A DNA stretch of 64,000 nucleotides, from NCBI RefSeq assembly GCF_022230925.1, contig NZ_JAKKFH010000022.1:53236-117235 (forward strand), written 5' to 3'. The stretch is from Micromonospora alfalfae (lineage in GTDB: Bacteria > Actinomycetota > Actinomycetes > Mycobacteriales > Micromonosporaceae). Made by a program: the position numbers and the translations under genes. The notes under the pieces are model-generated. The model made no database searches and had not been told where the DNA came from. It saw only the letters and a list, made by a program, of their open reading frames with translations. Shown here piece after piece: positions 56,974-64,000 of the stretch; the stretch's first letter is position 1, and every line of letters starts with the position of its first letter.

Positions 56974-57513
56974 CTAAGCGTGCAGCGAGTGCCGGTGGCC
57001 GTCGAGCGGGAAGGGCGGCCGGGCCGGCAACACCTCCTGGAACGCGAAGCCGCACTTCTGCGCCACCCGGCAGGACGCGACGTTGTCCACCTGGTGCAGC
57101 AGGTCGAGACGGGCCACCTCAGGGAACCGGTCGAACGCCCAGCGGCTCAGCGCGGTGACCGCGCGCGGGGCGACGCCGCGACCGCGTGCCCACGACGCCG
57201 TCCAGTAGCCGACCTCCGGGGCCGGGCGCTCCGGCGTGACCCCCTTGAGCACCACGTTGCCCACCAGCCGGTCGCCGTCGGCCTGCTCTTCGATGACGGC
57301 GAAGGTGTACCGCCGGCCGTCGGCCCAGTCGCGCAGTGCGCCTTCCAGCCACCGTCGGGCCTCGGCGGCGGTGGTCACCGGGGCTCTGGTCCAGCGGCGC
57401 AGGACCGGATCCCGGTACGCCTGCACGAGCTCATCCAGGTCGTCGGCGCACCAGGGACGCAGTGCGACACCCGGCGTCGAGGGTGTGTCGGGCGTCCGCG
57501 ATTCGATCAGCAT
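56974..57513 (-). CDS. GNAT acetyltransferase (RimJ/RimL type)
   Basis: A 179-residue acetyltransferase. ALRPWCADDLDELVQAYRDPVLRRWT and the CoA loop YWTASWARGRGVAPRAVTALSRWAFDRF, then LLHQVDNVASCRVAQKCGFAFQEVL, place it in the RimJ/L group. A CAGACT -10-like box seven bases before ATG 57513 suggests a leaderless start; a GTG at 57519 is the alternative. Four codons separate its stop from the upstream convergent gene. Substrate unknown. Confidence 0.88.
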   Translation of the reverse strand: MLIESRTPDTPSTPGVALRPWCADDLDELVQAYRDPVLRRWTRAPVTTAAEARRWLEGALRDWADGRRYTFAVIEEQADGDRLVGNVVLKGVTPERPAPEVGYWTASWARGRGVAPRAVTALSRWAFDRFPEVARLDLLHQVDNVASCRVAQKCGFAFQEVLPARPPFPLDGHRHSLHA

Positions 57514-57545
57514 CGGCACAGTCTGCCGTGGTCATGGCCGGGGAG

Positions 57546-58034
57546 TCAGCCCCGACGGCGGCGCCACAGCTGCCACCAGGTGCGGCGCGGGCGCGACGGC
57601 TTCACGACGGTCGCCGGTCCGGTGACGGTCGAGGTGAGCTTGGGGCGGGCCCGTTCGGCGCGCCAGCGGCGCACCACGTCCTCGGTGTTCACCGGGCGCA
57701 CCGCGACCCGGGGACCGTCGTCGGGGAAGCGCAGCCACGACACGATCTGCACGTTCAGCTGCCCCACGAAGTCGCGGACGGACTGCTCGGTGGGCAGGTC
57801 ACGGACCTCGTCGGGGACCTGCTCGATGCGCCGGCGCAGTTGCAGCGACGTGGGCAGGAGCAGGTCGCTGGGGAGTGCCTCGCGCTCCAGGAAGCTCTTG
57901 ATCCACCACGCCTCGTCGTACGGCGCCCCCCGACCGGGGATCGGCTTGCCCATGCCGGGCAGGGCGTCGAACTCGCCGCGCTGAACGGCATCCTGGATCT
58001 TCGCCTCCACTGACGCTTCCCACGCCTCGGTCAC
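57546..58034 (-). CDS. DUF1992 (DnaJ-homologue C28-type) protein
   Basis: A 162-residue protein. The signature is AKIQDAVQRGEFDALPGMGKPIPGRGAPYDEAWWIKSFLEREAL, as in DUF1992 proteins, whose function is not established. GGAGG 8 nt before GTG 58034 supports this start; the much longer open frame upstream is not a gene. The C-terminus is very basic (RRTWWQLWRRRRG). It lies near a LysE gene, with a 229-bp gap between the divergent starts. Confidence 0.87.
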   Translation of the reverse strand: MTEAWEASVEAKIQDAVQRGEFDALPGMGKPIPGRGAPYDEAWWIKSFLEREALPSDLLLPTSLQLRRRIEQVPDEVRDLPTEQSVRDFVGQLNVQIVSWLRFPDDGPRVAVRPVNTEDVVRRWRAERARPKLTSTVTGPATVVKPSRPRRTWWQLWRRRRG

Positions 58035-58263
58035 CGTGCGGCACCTCCCTGGCCACCGTAACGCGCCGCCTCCGGCCGGCGACACGCACTTGCCAGGGGT
58101 CAGCGCGTCCGCCACGGTGAGCATTCCCGCCGGTGCCGCTGCCGTTGCACCGAACGCGAGTGGATCACCCCGGATCGCAGGCCACGGCCTGCCAGGTGGC
58201 CCTGGGGTGGGATGTTCATCCCGATTACGGTCGGTGTGAGGACTACCGAGCGGGGGAAGCGTC

Positions 58264-58914
58264 GTGGTGGGTACTGGTGCACTGCTGGGCATCGCGCTGG
58301 TGGCGTTGGGGCTGGTGCTCACGCCCGGCCCGAACATGGTCTATCTGGTGTCGCGCTCCGTGGCGCAGGGCCGTCGTGCCGGGTTGGTCTCACTGCTCGG
58401 GGTGGCCGCCGGCTTCGGCGTCTACCTGGCGGCGGCGGTCGCCGGGCTGGCCACCGTCTTCGTCCTGGTGCCGACGCTGTACGCGGTGGTGAAGCTGGCC
58501 GGCGCCGGCTACCTGCTCTGGCTGGCCTGGCGGACGCTGCGCCCGGGTGGGCACTCGCCGTTCCGGCCCGCGCCGCTGCCGCCGGACCGGCCCCGGCGGC
58601 TGTTCACCATGGGCCTGATCACCAATCTGCTGAACCCGAAGATCGCGATCCTCTACGTGTCGCTGCTCCCGCAGTTCATCGACCCGACGCGGGGGCACCT
58701 GGCCACGCAGAGCCTGCTGCTCGGTCTGACCCAGATCGTCGTGGCGCTGAGCGTGAACGCGCTGATCGTGCTCAGCGCCGGCTCGCTGGCCGGGTTCTTC
58801 GCCCGCCGACCGGTGTGGTTGCGGGTGCAGCGGTGGGTGACCGGCACCGCGCTCGCGGCGCTGGCCGTGCGCATCGCCGCCGACCGCTCGCGCGCGGCGG
58901 TCGCCACGCCCTGA
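58264..58914 (+). CDS. LysE family amino-acid exporter
   Basis: A 216-residue six-helix membrane protein. LGIALVALGLVLTPGPNMVYLVSRSVAQGRRAGLVSLLGVAAGFG is the LysE/RhtB signature, with TPGPNM in the first helix, and LITNLLNPKIAILYVSLLPQFI the second. It exports amino acids or related small molecules. CGGGGGAAG just before the GTG gives a ribosome site. It is convergent with the SDR gene. Confidence 0.92.
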   Translation: MVGTGALLGIALVALGLVLTPGPNMVYLVSRSVAQGRRAGLVSLLGVAAGFGVYLAAAVAGLATVFVLVPTLYAVVKLAGAGYLLWLAWRTLRPGGHSPFRPAPLPPDRPRRLFTMGLITNLLNPKIAILYVSLLPQFIDPTRGHLATQSLLLGLTQIVVALSVNALIVLSAGSLAGFFARRPVWLRVQRWVTGTALAALAVRIAADRSRAAVATP

Positions 58915-58923
58915 CCCGGGCGG

Positions 58924-59748
58924 TCAGCGGCCCCGGTGGCGGTCGAGCATCCCGGCGGCCAGCGGCGCGGCGTCCAGGTCACCGGCGGCGAGCCGGGCGG
59001 CGAGGGTACGGCGTACCAGCCGGTCGGCCAACGCGGGCGCATGCCGGCCGACGGCCATCTCCAGCCGGCCGCGGGCGGTGGTCGCCACGTCCCGGGGCGC
59101 CCGCCGGGCGGTGGCGGTCCGCAGGATCGCCGCGACCACCCCTTCGACGGGCTCGGGGCGCGACACCCCCCGCAGGGAAAGCCCAGCCTCGGCGGTGCTG
59201 TCGTGGATTGGGGAGGCGACCATGCTCGGGTAGACGACGCTGATACCGACGTGGGTGCCCACCTCGTGGCGCAGCGCGTCGGCGTAGGCGACCACTGCCC
59301 GTTTGCTCACCCCGTACGCGGCGGCGAGCGGCAGCGGCAACACCGCCATCCGGCTGGCCACGAAGATCACCCGTCCGCGTGCGGTGACCAACGGCGGCAG
59401 CGCGGCGGCGGTGGTGCGCCAGGCGGCGAGGAGGTTGACCTCCAGTTGCCGGCGAACCACCTCGTCGGGCGGCAACTCGGCCGGCGCGGGACCACCGACC
59501 CCGGCGTTGTTGATCAGCAGGTCGAGCCCGCCGAGCCGGTCGACGGCGGCCCGAACCGCCACCGGTACGGCGTCCGGGTCGGTCAGGTCGCAGCCCAGCA
59601 CCGGCACGTCGTCGTCGGGACGGGCGTGCAGGTCGAGCCCCACCACTCGGGCGCCGGCCGCGCTCAGCGCGGCGCCGAGGTGGCGGCCGAAGGTCCCGCT
59701 CGCCCCGGTGACCAGCACCCGCCGACCGGCCAGTGATCGGCCGCTCAC
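58924..59748 (-). CDS. SDR family oxidoreductase
   Basis: A 274-residue short-chain dehydrogenase. VLVTGASGTFGRHLGAAL is the TGxxxGxG motif, INNAGVGG the NNAG motif, VIFVASRMAVLP gives the Ser and AYGVSKRAV the Tyr-Lys. Its GTG overlaps the TGA of the flavin monooxygenase (GTGA), so the two are translated together. It would act on the alcohol or ketone formed by the monooxygenase, which is inference. The pair is under TetR control. Confidence 0.9.
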   Translation of the reverse strand: MSGRSLAGRRVLVTGASGTFGRHLGAALSAAGARVVGLDLHARPDDDVPVLGCDLTDPDAVPVAVRAAVDRLGGLDLLINNAGVGGPAPAELPPDEVVRRQLEVNLLAAWRTTAAALPPLVTARGRVIFVASRMAVLPLPLAAAYGVSKRAVVAYADALRHEVGTHVGISVVYPSMVASPIHDSTAEAGLSLRGVSRPEPVEGVVAAILRTATARRAPRDVATTARGRLEMAVGRHAPALADRLVRRTLAARLAAGDLDAAPLAAGMLDRHRGR

Positions 59749-61085
59749 CGGGGTGCCCCCGTTGAGGGCGCCGCGCCGGAGCGGGCGCGGCGGGTTCCGG
59801 CGGTCAACTCCCGGGCCAACTCGGCCAGGTAGACGTCGAAGTCCACCCGCATCGCCGGGCGGCGCTGACCCCAGCGGGCGGTCGCGGCCCGCAGTTCGGC
59901 CCGGCAGGCGGCGCGCTGTCGCTCCGGGTCGGGCAGCGCGTACCGGCCGGCGAGGTGCGCCGCGATCAGCTTGGCCTGCGCCTCGACCAGGGGAAACGCG
60001 GAACCGGTGGACTGCATCAACCCGACGAAGCTCAGCCCTGGGGCGTCGGGGTGGAACACGTGCCGGTACAACGGCAGGGTGTCGGCGCCCCCGGCGAGCA
60101 GCGCCGGGTCGAGGAACGGGACGTCCACCCGGTAACCGGTGCACCAGATGATCAGATCGACGCTGTCGCTGCGGCCGTCGGTAAACTCCACCCGGTCGCC
60201 GTCGAGGGCGGCGACGCCGGGTCGGGCCTCGACGTCACCGTGGGTCAGCCGCGACAGCAACCCGTCGGAGAGCGTCGGGTGGTCCTGTAGGAAGCCGTGC
60301 GTCGGCGCGGGCAGCCCGTAACGGGTGGGGTTGCCGACGGTGGCGCTCAGCATCGTCTGGCTGATGCGTTGACGCAGACGCCACGGCAGCCGGCGGGCCA
60401 ACGCCCCGTTGAGGGTGTCCGAGGGGCGACCCAGCAAATACTTCGGCACCACCCAGACGCCCCGGCGCAGCGACAGCAGGGTGCGGGTGGCGGCGTACGA
60501 CGCGTCGACGGCGATGTCCATCGCGGAGTTGCCGCCGCCGACGACCAGGACCCGCCTGCCGGCCAACTGTTCCGGGCCCCGGTAGTCGTGGCTGTGGATC
60601 TGCTCGGCGGTACTGGTGCCGGGGTAGCCGGGGTCGGGCAGCCGGGGCACCCGGTTGTGCCCGTTGGCGACGACCACCGCGTCGACGGTGACCTCGACCG
60701 GGCCGCTCGGGCCGCTGGCGGCCACCGTCCAGGTGCCGTTGGGGTGCTGGGTGACCCGCTCGACGGTGTGGCGCAGCCGGATGGTGTCGGCCAGCCCGAA
60801 ACGCGTGGCGTAGTCGGCGAGGTAACCGGCGACACGACGGTGGTCGGGGTAGTCGGGCCAGTCGGTGGGCATCGGGTGGTCGGCGAACTGGGTGCGACCA
60901 CGGCTGGTGTTGAGGTGCAGCGTGCGGTACGCGGGCGAGTCGGGCGCCCCGTAGACCCAGAGGCCACCGACCTGCGCGGCGGCCTCGAAGCCCACGGTTG
61001 GCACGTCGGCGTCGCGTAGTGCCTTGATCGCGGCGAGGCCGGCGGCGCCGGCCCCGATCACCGCCACCCGCTGTGGTACGCCCAT
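59745..61085 (-). CDS. Flavin-containing monooxygenase (FMO-like)
   Basis: A 446-residue FAD/NADPH enzyme. GAGAAGLAAIKAL is the FAD-binding motif, GGLWVYGAPDSPAYRTLHLNTSRGRTQF is an FMO landmark, HSHDYRGPEQLAGRRVLVVGGGNSAMDIAV is the NADPH region, and IIWCTGYRVDVPF the C-terminal FMO motif. It oxygenates S- or N-containing or ketone substrates. Start ATG 61085 or 61097. It is the first gene of an operon with an SDR, and a TetR operator at 61099-61117 overlaps its promoter. Confidence 0.92.
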   Translation of the reverse strand: MGVPQRVAVIGAGAAGLAAIKALRDADVPTVGFEAAAQVGGLWVYGAPDSPAYRTLHLNTSRGRTQFADHPMPTDWPDYPDHRRVAGYLADYATRFGLADTIRLRHTVERVTQHPNGTWTVAASGPSGPVEVTVDAVVVANGHNRVPRLPDPGYPGTSTAEQIHSHDYRGPEQLAGRRVLVVGGGNSAMDIAVDASYAATRTLLSLRRGVWVVPKYLLGRPSDTLNGALARRLPWRLRQRISQTMLSATVGNPTRYGLPAPTHGFLQDHPTLSDGLLSRLTHGDVEARPGVAALDGDRVEFTDGRSDSVDLIIWCTGYRVDVPFLDPALLAGGADTLPLYRHVFHPDAPGLSFVGLMQSTGSAFPLVEAQAKLIAAHLAGRYALPDPERQRAACRAELRAATARWGQRRPAMRVDFDVYLAELARELTAGTRRARSGAAPSTGAPR

Positions 61086-61098
61086 TGCCGCCCCCATT

Positions 61099-61117
61099 AA
61101 TCCAACGTCCGATGGAT
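61099..61117. promoter_or_regulatory. TetR operator, first copy
   Basis: AATCCA (61099-61104), an 8-bp spacer and TGGAT (61113-61117). The same AATCCA-N8-TGGATT element is found at 61809-61828 on the other side of the TetR gene, so one regulator probably binds both. It overlaps the FMO start region. Confidence 0.78.
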
Positions 61118-61140
61118 AATCGTCGCGCGGCGGCGGCCCG

Positions 61141-61797
61141 TCAAGGGGTCGGCGATCCGTACAGCCCGTCGAGCAGGCGGTGCACGAACGCCCGGAACTC
61201 GCGCCGTTCCCGAGCGCCGGGCGCGCCGGCGGCCAGCGCCACCACGTGCCCGTGCGTCGCCCACACCAGACTCCGCACGGTGATGTGCGGGGTCGGCTCC
61301 GCCAGCGCCCCGGTCGCCGCGGCGGCGGTGAGCAGCTCCGCGACCAGCCGGTACAACGGGTCGGCGTAGCGCTGGTCGAGCTCGGCGTGCCGCTGCGGTT
61401 CCAACCAGCGGCGCAGCCACAGCGCTGTGGTCTCGGGGCGGTCCTCCAGGAAGTCGACGAAGACGTCGACCAGCTCGTGCAGGGCCCTCAGCGCCGCATC
61501 CGGACCGGCGTCGAGAGCGGCACGGGCCTGCGCGGCGGCCTCGGTCAGCACGTCCCGCTCGGCGGCGAACACCCGGGCGAAGCACGCCTCGTAGAGCGCT
61601 GCCTTCGTACCCGTGTGGTGCGCGACAGTGGCGACGTCGACCCCGGCGGCGGCGGCGACCTCCCGCAGCCCGACGGCGTCGAAGCCCCGCTCGGCGAAGA
61701 GCGCTGTCGCCGCGGTGAGCACCACCTCGCGGGTCGGCCGGGTCTCGTCGCGGCGGGGCCGGCCCGGGCGGCGGCGGGGCATGGTCATGGCCGCCAT
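61141..61797 (-). CDS. TetR/AcrR family transcriptional regulator
   Basis: A 218-residue regulator. The DNA-binding helices read VLTAATALFAERGFDAVGLREVAAAAGVDVATVAHHTGTKAALYEACF. The rest is a helical ligand-binding domain with FVDFLEDRPETTALWLRRWLEPQRH. Three ATGs lie close together (61797, 61788, 61782); the first is chosen because a TTCTAG -10-like box is 7 nt upstream. Operators flank it on both sides, so it probably controls the FMO-SDR operon and the divergent transporter. Confidence 0.92.
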   Translation of the reverse strand: MAAMTMPRRRPGRPRRDETRPTREVVLTAATALFAERGFDAVGLREVAAAAGVDVATVAHHTGTKAALYEACFARVFAAERDVLTEAAAQARAALDAGPDAALRALHELVDVFVDFLEDRPETTALWLRRWLEPQRHAELDQRYADPLYRLVAELLTAAAATGALAEPTPHITVRSLVWATHGHVVALAAGAPGARERREFRAFVHRLLDGLYGSPTP

Positions 61798-61808
61798 TCT
61801 GCCCCTAG

Positions 61809-61828
61809 AATCCAGCAACTGTTGGATT
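61809..61828. promoter_or_regulatory. TetR operator, second copy
   Basis: AATCCA (61809-61814), an 8-bp spacer and TGGATT (61823-61828), a full 20-bp dyad just before the TetR start and 18 bp from the MFS start. It matches the copy at 61099-61117 in both half-site and spacer length. Confidence 0.82.
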
Positions 61829-61845
61829 GCGGAGAGGATGCGGCG

Positions 61846-63204
61846 ATGACCGGGCTGGACCGGCGGCCCGCGGCCGCCACCGACGAGACGCTGCCGCGCG
61901 GCCCGCTGGCGGGCTTCGCGGCCGGCTCGCTCGGCATGGGTGTCTGGGTGACAGTGCCCGGCCTGCTGCTGCTCTACTTCCTCACCGACGTGCTGGCCGT
62001 CGGGCCGTGGCTGGCCGGACTGGCGCTGCTGCTGCCGAAGATCGCCGACGTGCTGCTGCACCCCTGGGTGGGGCACCGCGCCGACGTCGAGCAGACCCGA
62101 CGCGGCGACCGTCGTCGCCTGCTGCTGCTCGGCTGCGCCCTGCCGGTCGCGTTCGCCGCGCTCTTCGCGGTGCCCGGCGGCCTGACCGGCGCGCCGGCCG
62201 CGGCGTGGGTGGCGGTGTTCTTCATCGCCGGCAACCTGCTCTTCGCCGCCTACCAGGTCCCCTACCTGTCCACACCGGCCGACCTGCGCATCGGCTACCA
62301 CGAACGCACCCGGCTGATGGCGTTCCGGATGGTGGTGCTGACCCTGGGCATCCTGGTCTCCGGGCTGCTGGCCCCGTTGCTCACCGGCGGCGACGCCGCG
62401 ACGCGGGACGGCTACCAGCGGATGGGCGTGGTCCTGGCGGTGGGGATGCTGGCGGCCATGCTGGTCGGTGTCGCCGGCATCGCCCGGCTGCGCGGGTCCG
62501 CCCCGGTCAGCACCGCTTCCGGGCACGGCGGGTGGCGGGCGTTGCGCACGGCGCTGCGCGACAGGCAGTTCCGGTGGCTGGTCGCCGCGTACCTGGCGAT
62601 GTCCACCACCACCCACCTGGTGCTCGCCGGGGTGCCCTACTACGCCGAGTACGAGCTGCGCGCCCCGGGCCTGACCACGGTGCTGGTGGCCGCGTTCGTG
62701 GCGCCGGCGCTGCTGGTCACCCCGGCCTGGCTGGTGGTGGCCCGCCGCGTCGGCAAGCAGCGGGCGTTGCTCGGCGCGCAGGGCGCGTTCGCGATCGGCT
62801 CGCTGGTGTTGGCGGTGGGCCGACCGGCCGGCCTGCCGGTGCTGGTCGCCGCGGTGGCGGTGCTCGGGGTGGCGTTCGCCGGCATGCAGCTGCTGCCGTT
62901 CTCGATGCTGCCCGACGTGATCCGCGCCGCCAGCAACGCCGGCAGCACCGGGGCCGGCACCTACACCGGGGTGTGGACGGCCACCGAGGCCACCGGGGCG
63001 GCCCTGGGCCCGTACGCGTACGCGCTGTGCCTGACAGTGGGTGGTTTCGTGGCCTCGACCGCCGGTGAGTCACCGGTGCAGCCGGACGCCGCGCTCGCGG
63101 CGGTCCGCTACGGCTTCGGGTTGCTGCCGGCGGTGGCGATGCTCGCGGCGCTGCTGCTGCAACGCCGCTACACCCTGGACGCGACGGCCCGGGCCGCGAG
63201 CTGA
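61846..63204 (+). CDS. GPH-type MFS sugar transporter
   Basis: A 452-residue protein with twelve helices. GFAAGSLGMGVWVTVPGLLLLYFLTDVL and LPKIADVLLHPWVGHRADVEQTRRGDRRRLLLLG, with the R-rich loop, are typical of glycoside-pentoside-hexuronide:cation symporters, as is the later FAAYQVPYLSTPADL. It probably takes up or exchanges a sugar-like or other polar compound. GGAGAGG (61831-61837) precedes the ATG. It is divergent from the TetR gene and opposite its oxidase operon. Confidence 0.9.
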   Translation: MTGLDRRPAAATDETLPRGPLAGFAAGSLGMGVWVTVPGLLLLYFLTDVLAVGPWLAGLALLLPKIADVLLHPWVGHRADVEQTRRGDRRRLLLLGCALPVAFAALFAVPGGLTGAPAAAWVAVFFIAGNLLFAAYQVPYLSTPADLRIGYHERTRLMAFRMVVLTLGILVSGLLAPLLTGGDAATRDGYQRMGVVLAVGMLAAMLVGVAGIARLRGSAPVSTASGHGGWRALRTALRDRQFRWLVAAYLAMSTTTHLVLAGVPYYAEYELRAPGLTTVLVAAFVAPALLVTPAWLVVARRVGKQRALLGAQGAFAIGSLVLAVGRPAGLPVLVAAVAVLGVAFAGMQLLPFSMLPDVIRAASNAGSTGAGTYTGVWTATEATGAALGPYAYALCLTVGGFVASTAGESPVQPDAALAAVRYGFGLLPAVAMLAALLLQRRYTLDATARAAS

Positions 63205-63230
63205 TCGGCCGGCACTAGACTTCGCCCTCG

Positions 63231-64000
63231 ATGGACGCCCAGCCCAGCACCACCGAGACCCGCCCGTGCGCCCACTGTGGAGCGCCGGTGCCGCAGCGTG
63301 TCGGCGCGGGTCGACCGTTTCGCTACTGCCGCGACAACGACGGCGCCTGCCAGCGCGCCTCCCGCAACAGCCGGATGCGCCACCGCAACGCCCCCGGTCT
63401 GCCCGGGCAGGTGGCCCGCACCTGGGAGGCGGTGGACCGACTCGACCAGATCGTCGAGACGTTGACCGAGTCGCTGCACGCCGAGCTGTCCCCGGTGGGT
63501 GTGCAGCGGCAGCTCGCACAGGTCCGCGCGGAGGCCGCCACCGAGATCGCGGCGGCGCAGACTGAACGCGACGAGGCCCGCGACGACGCCGAGACCGCGG
63601 CGGCCGACGCGGCGCGCGCCCGCGAGCAGGCCCGCGGGGCCCGCGCCGAGGCTGACGACGCCCGCCAGCGCGCCGAGCTGGGGCAGCGGCAGGTCACCGC
63701 CGCCGACGAGCGGGCGCGGCACGCTGAGGCCGCCCGCGACCAGGCGCGCCACGATGCCAGCGCCGCCGAGGCGCTGCGCGCCCAGGCCGAACGCGACCGC
63801 GACCAGGCCCGGGCCGAGGCGCGGGACATGCGCACACAGCGTGACGCCGATCGGCAGCGGGTGGCCGACCTGGGCGTGGAACGCGACGCGCTGCGCGCCG
63901 AGGCCGAACGGGCCAGCCGCGCCGCCGCCGAGGCGACCGAGCGGGCCGGGCGGTGGCAGGCCGAGGTGCAGGACGTCCGGAGACCGGAAGAGCGGCGGGG
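63231..64000 (+). CDS. Zinc-finger/coiled-coil protein, C-terminally truncated by the window edge
   Basis: The open frame is intact from the ATG at 63231 to the end of the window, at least 256 residues. The N-terminus has paired cysteines (PCAHCGAPVP, YCRDNDGACQRASRN) in a possible zinc-binding motif. Almost everything after residue 60 is a long alpha-helical coiled coil rich in Ala, Arg, Glu, Asp and Gln. A TAGACT -10-like box (63216-63221) 9 nt before the ATG suggests a leaderless start. Such zinc-plus-coil proteins may be DNA-binding partners or scaffold proteins, which is inference. Function unknown. Confidence 0.72.
   Translation, partial: MDAQPSTTETRPCAHCGAPVPQRVGAGRPFRYCRDNDGACQRASRNSRMRHRNAPGLPGQVARTWEAVDRLDQIVETLTESLHAELSPVGVQRQLAQVRAEAATEIAAAQTERDEARDDAETAAADAARAREQARGARAEADDARQRAELGQRQVTAADERARHAEAARDQARHDASAAEALRAQAERDRDQARAEARDMRTQRDADRQRVADLGVERDALRAEAERASRAAAEATERAGRWQAEVQDVRRPEERR

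Overview
The window is very GC-rich actinomycete chromosomal DNA, most likely from Micromonospora or a close relative in the Micromonosporaceae. Signs are GTG starts, many apparently leaderless genes with a TAnnnT-like -10 box 6-9 nt before the start codon, an XRE/DUF397 pair, LtrA and Eis-type proteins, a BTAD/ATPase regulator, and several families of long intergenic inverted repeats. The genus is an inference. No rRNA, tRNA, CRISPR array, prophage, transposase or large biosynthetic cluster was seen. It reads as an accessory-rich stretch of small regulator-plus-enzyme modules.

1-13.8 kb: a truncated SDR, patatin-like hydrolase, thiol peroxidase, a conserved hypothetical, a divergent pair of winged-helix regulators sharing a 36-bp dyad, an Eis-like acetyltransferase, cytochrome bd oxidase (cydA-cydB), an acyltransferase, a TetR-SDR pair, a glycerophosphodiesterase, a UMF1-type transporter and thymidine kinase. 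13.8-29 kb: two secreted proteins (one an RTX calcium-binding protein), a 1030-residue ATPase/TPR/BTAD regulator, LtrA, an AidB-like acyl-CoA dehydrogenase, an F420-type LLM oxidoreductase, a solitary tyrosine recombinase, Hsp20 with a HAIR-like operator, and MarR-controlled membrane proteins and an efflux pump.

29-44 kb: XRE-DUF397 regulators with two divergent small genes, an unexplained pair of membrane proteins, a peptidase E-like protein, DinB and aldo/keto reductase genes, a GT39 glycosyltransferase, an Rrf2/NmrA pair that looks like RsrR and its target, an MFS-GNAT operon with a divergent LysR regulator, and an ArsR-SRPBCC-DHFR-like operon. 44-55 kb: two HNH-family nucleases, an AT-rich 36-bp palindrome, a phosphotransferase, an ArsR-ArsC fusion with a VOC protein, an S9 peptidase, a nucleotidyltransferase, and a rifampicin-monooxygenase-like flavoenzyme preceded by TetR, a probable 19-residue leader peptide and a hairpin. 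55-64 kb: AraC, acetyltransferase, DUF1992 and LysE genes, a TetR-controlled flavin monooxygenase/SDR operon with a divergent sugar-type transporter, and a truncated zinc-finger/coiled-coil gene.

The recurring theme is local control. At least ten regulators sit beside a visible dyad or direct-repeat operator and one to three enzyme or transporter genes, many joined by ATGA, GTGA or TGATG overlaps. Repeats gather in intergenic and convergent gaps. The most interesting signals are the leader-peptide arrangement at 52.8-52.9 kb, the RsrR-like module at 38-39 kb, and the paired TetR operators at 61.1 and 61.8 kb.
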